DNA of 7,768 nucleotides from an uncultured Prevotella sp. (GCA_937906765.1 CALCUV010000268.1:1-7768); one strand, 5' to 3'; shown: positions 1 through 4,998, counted from the stretch's first letter. Translations and numbers: made by a program. The notes: generated by a model from the letters alone, not told the origin.

Positions 1-351
1 CGCACACAGTTAGTCACGTTCCTCGCTGAGATTGCTAAGGCCGACGGTTCCGTCGCACAGATGGAAGTCTATGCCCTTCGCGAACTCATTACCCACTTAG
101 GACTCAACCCCGAACTCACCGAGCAGTTGCTCTCACTCGGTGGCACAACGCTTGAAGACGCCTACCGCGTGCTGGGTCTCACCCCCGACGCCACGGACGA
201 CGAAGTGCGCCGCGCATACCGCAAACTCGTGGTTGAAAATCACCCCGACAAAGTGGCACATCTCGGAGAAGACGTCAAGCAAGCAGCTACGCGCAAACTC
301 CAACAGATTACCGAAGCCAAAGAACTCATCGACAAGATGCGCAAAGGCTAA
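1..351 (+). CDS. TerB/DjlA-type J-domain protein, 5'-truncated
   Basis: This is the 3' end of a gene that begins before the window; the frame is open from base 1, so the ATG at 61 is internal. The 116 visible residues hold two parts. Residues ~4-35 (LVTFLAEIAKADGSVAQ followed by a helix) look like the end of a TerB/DjlA-like helical domain. Residues ~51-116 form a C-terminal J-domain with AYRVLGL at its start, helix II RRAYRKLVVE and the essential HPD tripeptide at residues 81-83 (bases 241-249). J-domains stimulate the ATPase of Hsp70 (DnaK). TerB plus C-terminal J-domain is the DjlA arrangement, but any N-terminal membrane segment lies outside the window, so membrane anchoring cannot be judged. 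The gene ends at TAA 349-351 and a strong hairpin follows, suggesting the end of a transcription unit. The J-domain is certain; the co-chaperone role is inferred from the family. Confidence 0.9.
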   Translation, partial: RTQLVTFLAEIAKADGSVAQMEVYALRELITHLGLNPELTEQLLSLGGTTLEDAYRVLGLTPDATDDEVRRAYRKLVVENHPDKVAHLGEDVKQAATRKLQQITEAKELIDKMRKG

Positions 352-358
352 GATTCAG

Positions 359-394
359 GCGGATGTGTCAAGAAGTCCATCTTGACACATCCGC
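359..394 (+). terminator. Perfect 15-bp hairpin after the J-domain gene
   Basis: Bases 359-373 (GCGGATGTGTCAAGA) are exactly complementary to 380-394, with a 6-base loop (AGTCCA). The structure starts 7 bases after the stop codon of the J-domain gene and ends 24 bases before the pnuC start. No T-run follows on the plus strand (TAAAAC), so it lacks the classical tail of an intrinsic terminator. Termination or mRNA 3'-end protection are both possible. If it terminates, pnuC would need a promoter in the 24 bases that follow, and I see none. Confidence 0.5.
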
Positions 395-418
395 TAAAAC
401 TACATAAACACCTTTCTC

Positions 419-1072
419 ATGCTTGAATTTATTGGAAACCTTCTGGGGTTAGTTTACACCCACCTTGAGATTCTTGGTGCTATTCTCGGGTTAGTTTACC
501 TCTACCTCGAGTTCCGCGCAAGCATCCACCTATGGGTGGCTGGCGCAATCATGCCTGCTATATATATAATTGTGTATTTCAAAGAGGGCATCTACGCTCA
601 GAGTGCCATCCAACTTTATTACATCATGGCCGCCGTATATGGATGGTGGGTGTGGCGAAGACAGCAACGAAACTCTCAACAACAGACTGCCGACACTTTA
701 AGTACGACCAAGAGCACACCCGCAATCCGTTGCATCCCCGCCACTGTTTTCGGGCGATACGTAGGTCTCGGAGCGTTGCTAACAATCCCCATCTACTTCC
801 TGCTCCGCCCCTATAACGCCAGTCCTTTCGTAGCAATCATGGATGCCTTTATCGCTGCGCAAAGCGTCGTTGCCATGTGGATGCTCTCCAAAAAGTTTGC
901 CGAGCAATGGTTACTATGGTTGATTGTTGACATCACCTGTGTAGTCTTCTACATCTACCTCTCGCTCACCACCGAAACGTCACTCTATGCCACGGCCCTG
1001 CTCTACCTTCTCTACAGCATCCTCGCCCTTGTCGGCTACAGAAAGTGGCGACAGCTGGCCGCTAAGAAGTAG
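419..1072 (+). CDS. pnuC: PnuC-family vitamin transporter (probably thiamine, PnuT-like)
   Basis: A 217-residue, strongly hydrophobic inner-membrane protein with family hallmarks: QLYYIM followed by YGWWVWRR (residues 65-81), and in the second half WLLWLIVD (164-171) and TALLYLLYSILALVGYRKW (192-210). PnuC proteins are about this long and move a pyridine or pyrimidine vitamin by facilitated diffusion, with net uptake driven by phosphorylation inside the cell. The next gene, 42 bp downstream on the same strand, is a thiamine pyrophosphokinase. In Bacteroidetes that pairing marks the PnuT thiamine subgroup rather than nicotinamide riboside transport; this is inference from context. An odd feature is a tandem 14-residue duplication at the N-terminus (residues 3-16 and 17-30). 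The only ATG before the duplication is 419. No TPP riboswitch is visible upstream. Confidence 0.9.
   Translation: MLEFIGNLLGLVYTHLEILGAILGLVYLYLEFRASIHLWVAGAIMPAIYIIVYFKEGIYAQSAIQLYYIMAAVYGWWVWRRQQRNSQQQTADTLSTTKSTPAIRCIPATVFGRYVGLGALLTIPIYFLLRPYNASPFVAIMDAFIAAQSVVAMWMLSKKFAEQWLLWLIVDITCVVFYIYLSLTTETSLYATALLYLLYSILALVGYRKWRQLAAKK
425..508 (+). repeat. 42-bp in-frame tandem duplication at the 5' end of pnuC
   Basis: Bases 425-466 and 467-508 encode EFIGNLLGLVYTHL and EILGAILGLVYLYL, two adjacent 14-residue units with eight identical positions. The DNA shares an exact 12-base core, GGGTTAGTTTAC, at 446-457 and 488-499, exactly 42 bases apart. As I remember other PnuC proteins, the segment before the RAS residues occurs once. 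The extra copy therefore looks like a diverged in-frame duplication that lengthens the first hydrophobic segment. Confidence 0.7.
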
Positions 1073-1114
1073 GCGTCCCCATTACTAATCACCTCTCCAT
1101 CCCCTCCCACCGCC

Positions 1115-1723
1115 ATGCAAAAAGTAATCATCCTTGCCGACGGCAATTACCCCTCCCACCCCCTTCCGCTTGCTCAGTTGCACAGCGGACTCCCCGTCAT
1201 TTGTTGCGACGGCGCAGCAAACCGATTCGTTGCCGAAGGCGGCATCCCCACTGCCATTATCGGCGACGGCGATTCCTTGTCCGAAGAGGTGCGTGAGAAA
1301 TGTGCCCACCTCATCCACCAAGTTGCCGAGCAGGAAACCAACGACTTGACAAAGGCCGTGGCCTACGTGAAAAACAAAGGCGCCCGCGAGATATGCATCC
1401 TCGGCGCCACAGGACTGCGCGAGTGTCACACACTGGGCAATATCAGTCTGCTCATGCAATACCACCGCCAGGGCCTCAGCGTACGCATGCTCACCGACCA
1501 TTGCGAAATCCTCCCCTGCTCGGGAACCACGCAGTTCCCCACCTTCGTAGGCCAACAAATCTCCATTATCAACATCAACGCCCGCAACTTCTCCTCCGAA
1601 GGCCTCCTTTACCCCATCTACGACTTCCAAGAGTGGTGGCAAGGCACACTCAACGAAGCCTCTGCTGACACCATCACCATCCACGCACAAGGCGATTACT
1701 TGATACTGATGGATTTCAACTAA
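1115..1723 (+). CDS. Thiamine pyrophosphokinase
   Basis: A 202-residue cytosolic enzyme that transfers pyrophosphate from ATP to thiamine, giving thiamine diphosphate. Motifs in order: CCDGAANR (residues 30-37); IIGDGDSLS (48-56), the Asp-rich metal/ATP motif; QETNDLTKA (73-81), matching the conserved T(N)D..KA helix; and GATGLRECHTLGN (97-109), matching the GATGGRxDHxLxN thiamine/ATP motif. The C-terminal part (DFQEWWQGTLNEAS) fits the Bacteroidetes branch of the family, and the length is normal. Cys104 (codon TGT at 1424-1426) sits where RxDH normally has Asp. The ATG at 1115 follows pnuC by 42 bp, so the two are probably co-transcribed and the kinase traps thiamine brought in by the transporter. 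A 201-codon antisense reading frame over this gene is a codon-bias shadow. Confidence 0.93.
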   Translation: MQKVIILADGNYPSHPLPLAQLHSGLPVICCDGAANRFVAEGGIPTAIIGDGDSLSEEVREKCAHLIHQVAEQETNDLTKAVAYVKNKGAREICILGATGLRECHTLGNISLLMQYHRQGLSVRMLTDHCEILPCSGTTQFPTFVGQQISIININARNFSSEGLLYPIYDFQEWWQGTLNEASADTITIHAQGDYLILMDFN

Positions 1724-1862
1724 TACTATAACATGTTATCCTGTAAACAAATTTTGTTAAGTAAAACTACTTCAGAAACTTCAAACAAGAAATAGCGATG
1801 AAATGCAAAGTACTCTTTTTTTTACAATGCCTTTCACTGAAGTTTCTCTTTTCTCTCAAAAA

Positions 1863-1894
1863 TTTGCTCTTCTAAAAAATCTATATTATCTTTG
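1863..1894 (+). promoter_or_regulatory. Bacteroidetes sigma-ABfr-type promoter upstream of corA
   Basis: The -33 element TTTG lies at 1863-1866 and the -7 element TATCTTTG (TAnnTTTG) at 1887-1894, with a 20-base spacer, matching the Bacteroidetes primary sigma factor consensus. Transcription should start near 1900, giving corA a leader of about 350 nt that includes the small ORF and the hairpin repeats. The ten bases AAATTTGCTC around the -33 box recur at the metK-side promoter (3274-3283). Confidence 0.7.
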
Positions 1895-1920
1895 CCACGA
1901 TAACCAAAGTATAAACCCAC

Positions 1921-1956
1921 ATGGACGACTATTACGCGGAAAATTATTGCGATTGA
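1921..1956 (+). CDS. Possible 11-residue acidic leader peptide upstream of corA
   Basis: ATG at 1921 opens an 11-codon frame ending at TGA 1954-1956, with the product MDDYYAENYCD. It starts about 20 bases after the predicted transcription start and is followed by GC-richer sequence able to fold. Four of eleven residues are acidic, two of them right after the initiator Met. Leader peptides of Mg2+ transporter genes in enterobacteria use acidic or proline-rich starts to sense Mg2+, and the next gene here is a Mg2+ channel. That parallel is inference only: the ORF is short enough to arise by chance, and no Shine-Dalgarno sequence is visible (usual for this phylum). Confidence 0.25.
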   Translation: MDDYYAENYCD

Positions 1957-2043
1957 TAGGCGGGATGGTATTGCGAAAGGCTTTCCCCCGTCGTTACGAT
2001 TTCTTTACTTTCTTAGAAGACACTTCGACAGAGGATTTTTCTC

Positions 2044-2231
2044 TTGACAGAAGAACAGAGTATGTTCTTATGCCTAAAATTGTTTTGACAGAAGAACATA
2101 AGTACATAAGTTATATATATAGGTCTATTCTGTTCTTTTGTTCTTATGTCTAAAAAGCAATTTGACAGAAGAACATAAGTACATAAGTTATATATAGGTC
2201 TGTTCTGTTCTTTTGTTCTTATGTCTAAAAA
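2044..2231 (+). repeat. Three tandem hairpin-forming repeats upstream of corA
   Basis: Copies B (2085-2156, 72 bp) and C (2162-2231, 70 bp) differ only by a 2-bp TA indel and one A/G change. Copy A (2044-2079, 36 bp) keeps the same ends without the middle. All begin TTGACAGAAGAAC and end with GTTCTTATG(T/C)CTAAAA. The two ends are imperfect inverted repeats: ~23-bp arms with four mismatches in B and C, and 9 of 11 pairs in A. Each unit is therefore a potential hairpin. Spacers between copies are 5 bp (2080-2084 and 2157-2161). Copies B and C also contain a doubled octamer ACATAAGT. The array ends 20 bases before the corA start and lies in its predicted leader. Confidence 0.85.
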
Positions 2232-2250
2232 AGTCTGCAATACCTAACAC

Positions 2251-3177
2251 ATGCGAACTTACTGGAATTATAATAAAGCGCTGCGCACGTTGGAAGACTG
2301 GCAGCCTGATTGCTGGGTGCAAGTAACGTGCCCCACTTTGGAAGATGAGGAATTCCTCGTCAACGAATTGAATGTACCTTCCTATTTCCTTGATGACATT
2401 CGAGATAAGGACGAACGCTCGCGTTTTGAATACGACGAGGGTTGGCAACTCATTATCCTTCGCATTCCTTATGTGAAGGAGGTGCGCTCACGTACGCCCC
2501 ACACTACGATTCCCTTGGGTATCATTTTGAAGAAAGGTGTGTGCGTAACCGTTTGTAATCACGAAACAAATATGATGATTGACTTCGTGAGTTATCAGCA
2601 AAAGCGCAACATGGGTTTCACCGACTCCGTTGACCTCGTTTTCCGCTTGTTCCTTTCCAGTGCCGTGTGGTACTTGAAGCGCCTAAAGCAAATCAATGTG
2701 CTTATTGAAGAAGCCAAGCAGAACTTGGACCGTGCCATTGATAATGAGGACTTGATCAGTCTTTCGCGCTTGCAGGACAGTTTGACGTACTTCATCACCT
2801 CTATCCGTGGAAACGAAACCTTGCTCTCGAAGTTGAAGTTTAAACTTCCCGTCGATGAACTCGACGCCGACCTTATTGAAGACGTAACCATCGAGATGCA
2901 CCAGGCGCGCGAAACTACAAATATCTACGCCCACATTCTTGACTCCACCATGGAAACCTACGCCTCCATTATTAATAATAATATGGCGAGCGTCATGAAG
3001 CAAATGACTTCCGTTTCCATCATATTGATGTTCCCCACACTTATTGCCAGCATCTTCGGGATGAACTTAATAAACGGTATGGAAGCATCATGGTGGGGAT
3101 TCCCGCTTGTTATTGTCTCTTCCATCGTAGTCACCGCCACCTTCTATTGGTTGTTCAGACGCAGAAGTTGGGTGTAA
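2251..3177 (+). CDS. corA: CorA-family magnesium/divalent cation channel
   Basis: A 308-residue protein with CorA layout. A long soluble N-terminal domain (residues 1-~245) ends in an extended helical stalk (roughly 140-250). Two C-terminal membrane segments follow (about 251-271 and 282-303). The signature Gly-Met-Asn at residues 270-272 (IFGMNLINGME) closes TM1 and forms the ion selectivity loop at the pore entrance. The short basic tail RRRSWV after TM2 is typical. CorA forms homopentamers in the inner membrane and admits Mg2+ (or Co2+/Ni2+), gated by cytoplasmic Mg2+; the channel class is clear and the ion is inferred from the family. ATG 2251 gives the expected length. The gene appears monocistronic: a promoter lies 350 bp upstream, and inverted repeats plus a new promoter follow it. 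Confidence 0.95.
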   Translation: MRTYWNYNKALRTLEDWQPDCWVQVTCPTLEDEEFLVNELNVPSYFLDDIRDKDERSRFEYDEGWQLIILRIPYVKEVRSRTPHTTIPLGIILKKGVCVTVCNHETNMMIDFVSYQQKRNMGFTDSVDLVFRLFLSSAVWYLKRLKQINVLIEEAKQNLDRAIDNEDLISLSRLQDSLTYFITSIRGNETLLSKLKFKLPVDELDADLIEDVTIEMHQARETTNIYAHILDSTMETYASIINNNMASVMKQMTSVSIILMFPTLIASIFGMNLINGMEASWWGFPLVIVSSIVVTATFYWLFRRRSWV

Positions 3178-3187
3178 GGGAAATTAA

Positions 3188-3258
3188 AAAGGAGAAAGGA
3201 GAAATAGACTGGCGCAGTAACTCTCCGCATGGTCTTTCTCCTTTCTCCTTTCTCCTTT
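3188..3258 (+). repeat. Inverted heptamer repeats (GGAGAAA/TTTCTCC) after corA
   Basis: Two GGAGAAA heptamers (3191-3197, 3198-3204) face three TTTCTCC heptamers (3235-3241, 3242-3248, 3249-3255), followed by TTTCT (3256-3260) and one more near-copy ending at 3270. Bases 3188-3204 are perfectly complementary over 17 bp to 3235-3251, and equally to 3242-3258, so the stem can form in two registers around a 30-37-base loop. It begins 10 bases after the corA stop, and a terminator or mRNA-stabilising role is plausible. The purine/pyrimidine strand bias is extreme. Confidence 0.75.
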
Positions 3259-3273
3259 CTGATTTCTCCTTTT

Positions 3274-3308
3274 AAATTTGCTCGTGTGCGAGCAAATTTG
3301 TAATTTTG
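3274..3308 (+). promoter_or_regulatory. Promoter with an overlapping 11-bp palindrome, for the metK leader RNA
   Basis: The -33 element TTTG (3277-3280) and -7 element TAATTTTG (3301-3308) are separated by 20 bases, the Bacteroidetes consensus. A perfect inverted repeat, AAATTTGCTCG (3274-3284) and its complement (3289-3299) with the 4-base loop TGTG, covers the -33 box and most of the spacer. It could be an operator for a dimeric repressor, a bidirectional terminator for corA, or both. The predicted start, near 3313-3316, is just ahead of the SAM-II-like aptamer. Confidence 0.7.
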
Positions 3309-3322
3309 CACTTGAAAACAGG

Positions 3323-3370
3323 ATGTGGAGAGATTTGGCTGCTTGCAACCACTATAAAAAATGCTAAAAT
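3323..3370 (+). ncRNA. SAM-II/SAM-V-like riboswitch aptamer upstream of metK
   Basis: The conserved elements of the SAM-II pseudoknot appear in order with normal spacing: GATTT (3332-3336), TTGCA (3343-3347), an A-rich ATAAA stretch (from 3354) and GCTAAAA (3363-3369). A short P1 can form between GTGG (3325-3328) and CCAC (3349-3352), extendable by two pairs across a bulge. The loop segment TTGGC (3335-3339) can pair with GCTAA (3363-3367), giving the required H-type pseudoknot (P2). SAM-II and SAM-V share this core; I cannot separate them by eye. The gene downstream is SAM synthase, which fits feedback control. Unlike classical SAM-II elements, which sit against the ribosome site, this one lies ~330 nt before the start codon, with an intrinsic terminator in between. 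That suggests transcriptional control. Confidence 0.65.
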
Positions 3371-3445
3371 AGAGGGACAGTTTAGAACAACGCCTCGGTA
3401 ACGGGAGCCTATGCTCACAAGAAGGACTTGTGATGTGCTCAACAT
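3371..3445 (+). other. Structured, unassigned RNA segment between aptamer and terminator
   Basis: This part of the predicted leader has a perfect 7-bp hairpin, TCACAAG (3415-3421) with CTTGTGA (3427-3433), loop AAGGA. GAGC at 3405-3408 can pair either with GCTC 3413-3416 or with GCTC 3437-3440, the latter enclosing the hairpin. It is GC-richer than the rest of the intergenic region, as expected of a functional RNA. I do not recognise a family; it may be the expression platform of the riboswitch or the body of a small RNA of about 170 nt. Confidence 0.4.
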
Positions 3446-3485
3446 TCTGCTTTCGCGTAATACGGCGCGATGGGCAGATTTTTTT
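3446..3485 (+). terminator. Intrinsic terminator in the metK leader
   Basis: TCTGC (3446-3450) pairs with GCAGA (3474-3478) and TCGCG (3453-3457) with CGCGA (3466-3470). The two stems are separated by a small internal loop (TT/TGG) and closed by an 8-base loop, then seven T residues (3479-3485). This is a classical rho-independent terminator. It lies ~170 nt after the predicted start and ~217 bases before the metK ATG. An alternative hairpin, ATGGGCA (3470-3476) with TGCCCAT (3487-3493), would break it, although its second arm is made only after the T-run. Confidence 0.7.
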
Positions 3486-3630
3486 ATGCCCATAATTAGA
3501 TAGAAATTCCTATATAATCTAAAGGCTATAACATAGCAGTTGCGTACTCTGATTATATGTGGGGTATGAGAGTCTTTACAAGGCCTATTCTAAAATTCCT
3601 ATATATATTAGATGGTCTCGTTAACTTCTG

Positions 3631-3686
3631 AACCTCTTTACCTAAAAACCTCTTAACCTCAGAACCTCTTAACCTCAAAACCTAAA
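3631..3686 (+). repeat. 16-bp tandem repeat (3.5 copies) just before metK
   Basis: Units are AACCTCTTTACCTAAA (3631-3646), AACCTCTTAACCTCAG (3647-3662), AACCTCTTAACCTCAA (3663-3678) and the half unit AACCTAAA (3679-3686). A more diverged copy may precede (3615-3630). Each unit is itself a doubled octamer beginning A/T-A-C-C-T. The array ends 15 bases before the ATG, so copy number would change the metK leader but not its reading frame. Confidence 0.85.
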
Positions 3687-3701
3687 AAACACATTATATA
3701 T

Positions 3702-4994
3702 ATGTCATACCTCTTTACCTCAGAATCTGTATCGGAAGGTCATCCCGATAAAGTAGCAGACCAAATTAGTGATGCCGTTCTTGATGAATTGTTGGCTTAC
3801 GACCCTACGTCAAAGGTGGCGTGTGAAACACTTGTGACTACTGGTCAGGTAGTCGTTGCTGGCGAAGTAAAATCTGAAGGTTATGCAGACCTTCAAACCA
3901 TCGTGCGCCGCACCATCAAGCGTATTGGTTACACAAAGGCGGAATACAAATTCGACGCCGAAAGTTGCGGTATCCTTTCCGCTATTCACGAACAGAGTGC
4001 CGACATCAACCGTGGCGTAGAACGTGAAGACCCCATGAATCAAGGTGCTGGCGACCAGGGTATGATGTTTGGTTATGCCAATAAGGAGACCGACACTTAC
4101 ATGCCCCTCCCCTTGGCTTTGGCACACGAAATCTTGATTGTGCTTGCAGAAATTCGTCGCGAAGGAAAGGTGATGACTTATTTGCGCCCCGACTCAAAGA
4201 GTCAGGTGACCATTGAATACGATGACAACGACCGCGCTATGCGTATCGACACTATCGTCGTTTCAACACAGCACGACGACTTCATCACTGCCGAAGAAGC
4301 GGGCAGTCAAGAGAAGGCTGACGAAATGATGCTCCGCAAAATTAAGGACGATGTGATTACCATCCTCATGCCCCGCTTGATTAAGGAACGCGTAAACACT
4401 CCCGAAGTACGTGCGCTCTTTGAAAACTCAAAAATCAAGTATCACGTAAACCCCACTGGTAAGTTCGTTATTGGTGGTCCTCACGGCGACACGGGTCTTA
4501 CGGGGCGTAAGATTATCGTAGATACTTACGGCGGTAAGGGAGCTCATGGTGGTGGCGCTTTCTCGGGAAAAGACCCCTCAAAGGTGGACCGTTCGGCAGC
4601 TTATGCCGCACGTCATATCGCCAAGAATATGGTTGCAGCAGGCGTTGCAGATGAAATGCTCGTGCAGTTGAGTTATGCTATTGGTGTTGCTGAACCTATT
4701 TCGGTTTATGTCAATACTTACGGCAAGGGTCACGTGAACATGACCGACGGAGAAATCGCAAAGAAGGTGCAGGAACTCTTTGACCTTCGTCCCAAGGCTA
4801 TTGAGGAACGCTTGAAACTCCGCCAACCCATCTACGAAGAAACAGCTTCTTACGGACATGTAGGTCGCGAGCCTCGTAAGGTTACCAAGACCTTCGGCGG
4901 TAAGTTTAGCGAACCCAAGGAAATTGAAGTAGAACTCTTTACTTGGGAAAAGTTGGACTACGTTGACGCCATTAAGGAAGCGTTCAAACTTTAA
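3702..4994 (+). CDS. metK: S-adenosylmethionine synthase (methionine adenosyltransferase)
   Basis: A 430-residue cytosolic enzyme making S-adenosylmethionine from methionine and ATP, with cleavage of triphosphate. All three domains are intact. The start is [22 protein letters not shown], with GHPDK at residues 13-17 (ATP/metal). Signature 1, [11 protein letters not shown], is at 115-125, followed by [30 protein letters not shown] at 258-270 and the glycine-rich signature 2, GGGAFSGKD (283-291), complete the phosphate and K+/Mg2+ sites. The C-terminal [11 protein letters not shown] and [12 protein letters not shown] are normal. The length suits Bacteroidetes MetK, slightly longer than the ~384-residue E. 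coli form. ATG 3702 precedes the conserved [13 protein letters not shown] start. Expression is probably fed back by the SAM-II-like element upstream, and the gene is coupled to the LOG gene 4 bp downstream. Confidence 0.98.
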   Translation: MSYLFTSESVSEGHPDKVADQISDAVLDELLAYDPTSKVACETLVTTGQVVVAGEVKSEGYADLQTIVRRTIKRIGYTKAEYKFDAESCGILSAIHEQSADINRGVEREDPMNQGAGDQGMMFGYANKETDTYMPLPLALAHEILIVLAEIRREGKVMTYLRPDSKSQVTIEYDDNDRAMRIDTIVVSTQHDDFITAEEAGSQEKADEMMLRKIKDDVITILMPRLIKERVNTPEVRALFENSKIKYHVNPTGKFVIGGPHGDTGLTGRKIIVDTYGGKGAHGGGAFSGKDPSKVDRSAAYAARHIAKNMVAAGVADEMLVQLSYAIGVAEPISVYVNTYGKGHVNMTDGEIAKKVQELFDLRPKAIEERLKLRQPIYEETASYGHVGREPRKVTKTFGGKFSEPKEIEVELFTWEKLDYVDAIKEAFKL

Positions 4995-4998
4995 TGCA

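Larger units (their letters stand above)
1724..2250. other. 527-bp intergenic region between the kinase gene and corA
   Basis: No convincing protein gene is present. Contents in order: an ATAACATGTTAT palindrome just after the kinase stop (1728-1739); an AACAAA-T-TTTGTT dyad; a 10-bp inverted repeat AGAAACTTCA (1774-1783 with 1838-1847) around a run of eight T (1816-1823), which could weakly terminate the upstream operon; a Bacteroidetes-type promoter (1863-1894); an 11-codon ORF (1921-1956); and three related hairpin repeats (2044-2231). The open frame 1803-2153 starts upstream of the promoter and runs into the repeats; its translation resembles nothing I know, so I do not call it a gene. 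Confidence 0.6.
3178..3701. other. 524-bp intergenic region between corA and metK
   Basis: No protein gene is supported. In order it holds an inverted heptamer repeat (3188-3258), an 11-bp palindrome overlapping a promoter (3274-3308), a SAM-II-like aptamer (3323-3370), a structured unassigned stretch (3371-3445), a U-tailed terminator (3446-3485), an AT-rich stretch with the 13-base direct repeat AAATTCCTATATA (3504-3516 and 3593-3605), and a 16-bp tandem repeat (3631-3686) ending 15 bases before metK. A 73-codon antisense frame (3272-3493) coincides with the structured RNA and is best explained by it. Confidence 0.7.

Noticed and set aside
352..418. TPP riboswitch (THI-box) before the thiamine genes
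   Set aside because: The gap is only 67 bases, mostly the 15-bp hairpin, and none of the conserved THI-box strings is present.
1085..1690. 201-codon antisense ORF opposite the thiamine pyrophosphokinase
   Set aside because: It is a mirror of the kinase codon usage; the plus strand carries all conserved kinase motifs.
1803..2153. 116-codon plus-strand ORF in the gap before corA
   Set aside because: It begins upstream of the promoter, crosses it and ends inside the hairpin repeats; composition is AT-rich and unlike the neighbouring genes; the translation shows no familiar domain.
2044..2231. CRISPR array
   Set aside because: Only three copies of unequal length with 5-bp spacers; repeats are hairpin units in a leader and no cas gene is nearby. 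The heptamer arrays have no spacers at all.
3308..3485. 6S RNA, SRP RNA or tmRNA as the identity of the ~170-nt leader RNA
   Set aside because: The size suits 6S RNA, but I cannot find its central-bubble arrangement; SRP loop motifs and tmRNA ends are absent, while the SAM-II core strings are present next to metK.
3272..3493. 73-codon antisense ORF opposite the metK leader
   Set aside because: It coincides with the promoter, aptamer and terminator; structured RNA explains the sequence better than a protein.
3504..3605. 13-base direct repeat AAATTCCTATATA (3504 and 3593) as a mobile-element footprint
   Set aside because: The 76-base interval has no terminal inverted repeats or coding content; in AT-rich DNA this is weak evidence.
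4963..4998. Earlier LOG start codon at 4963
   Set aside because: It would overlap metK by 32 bases and add 12 residues unlike the family; ATG 4999 begins directly with the first beta strand.
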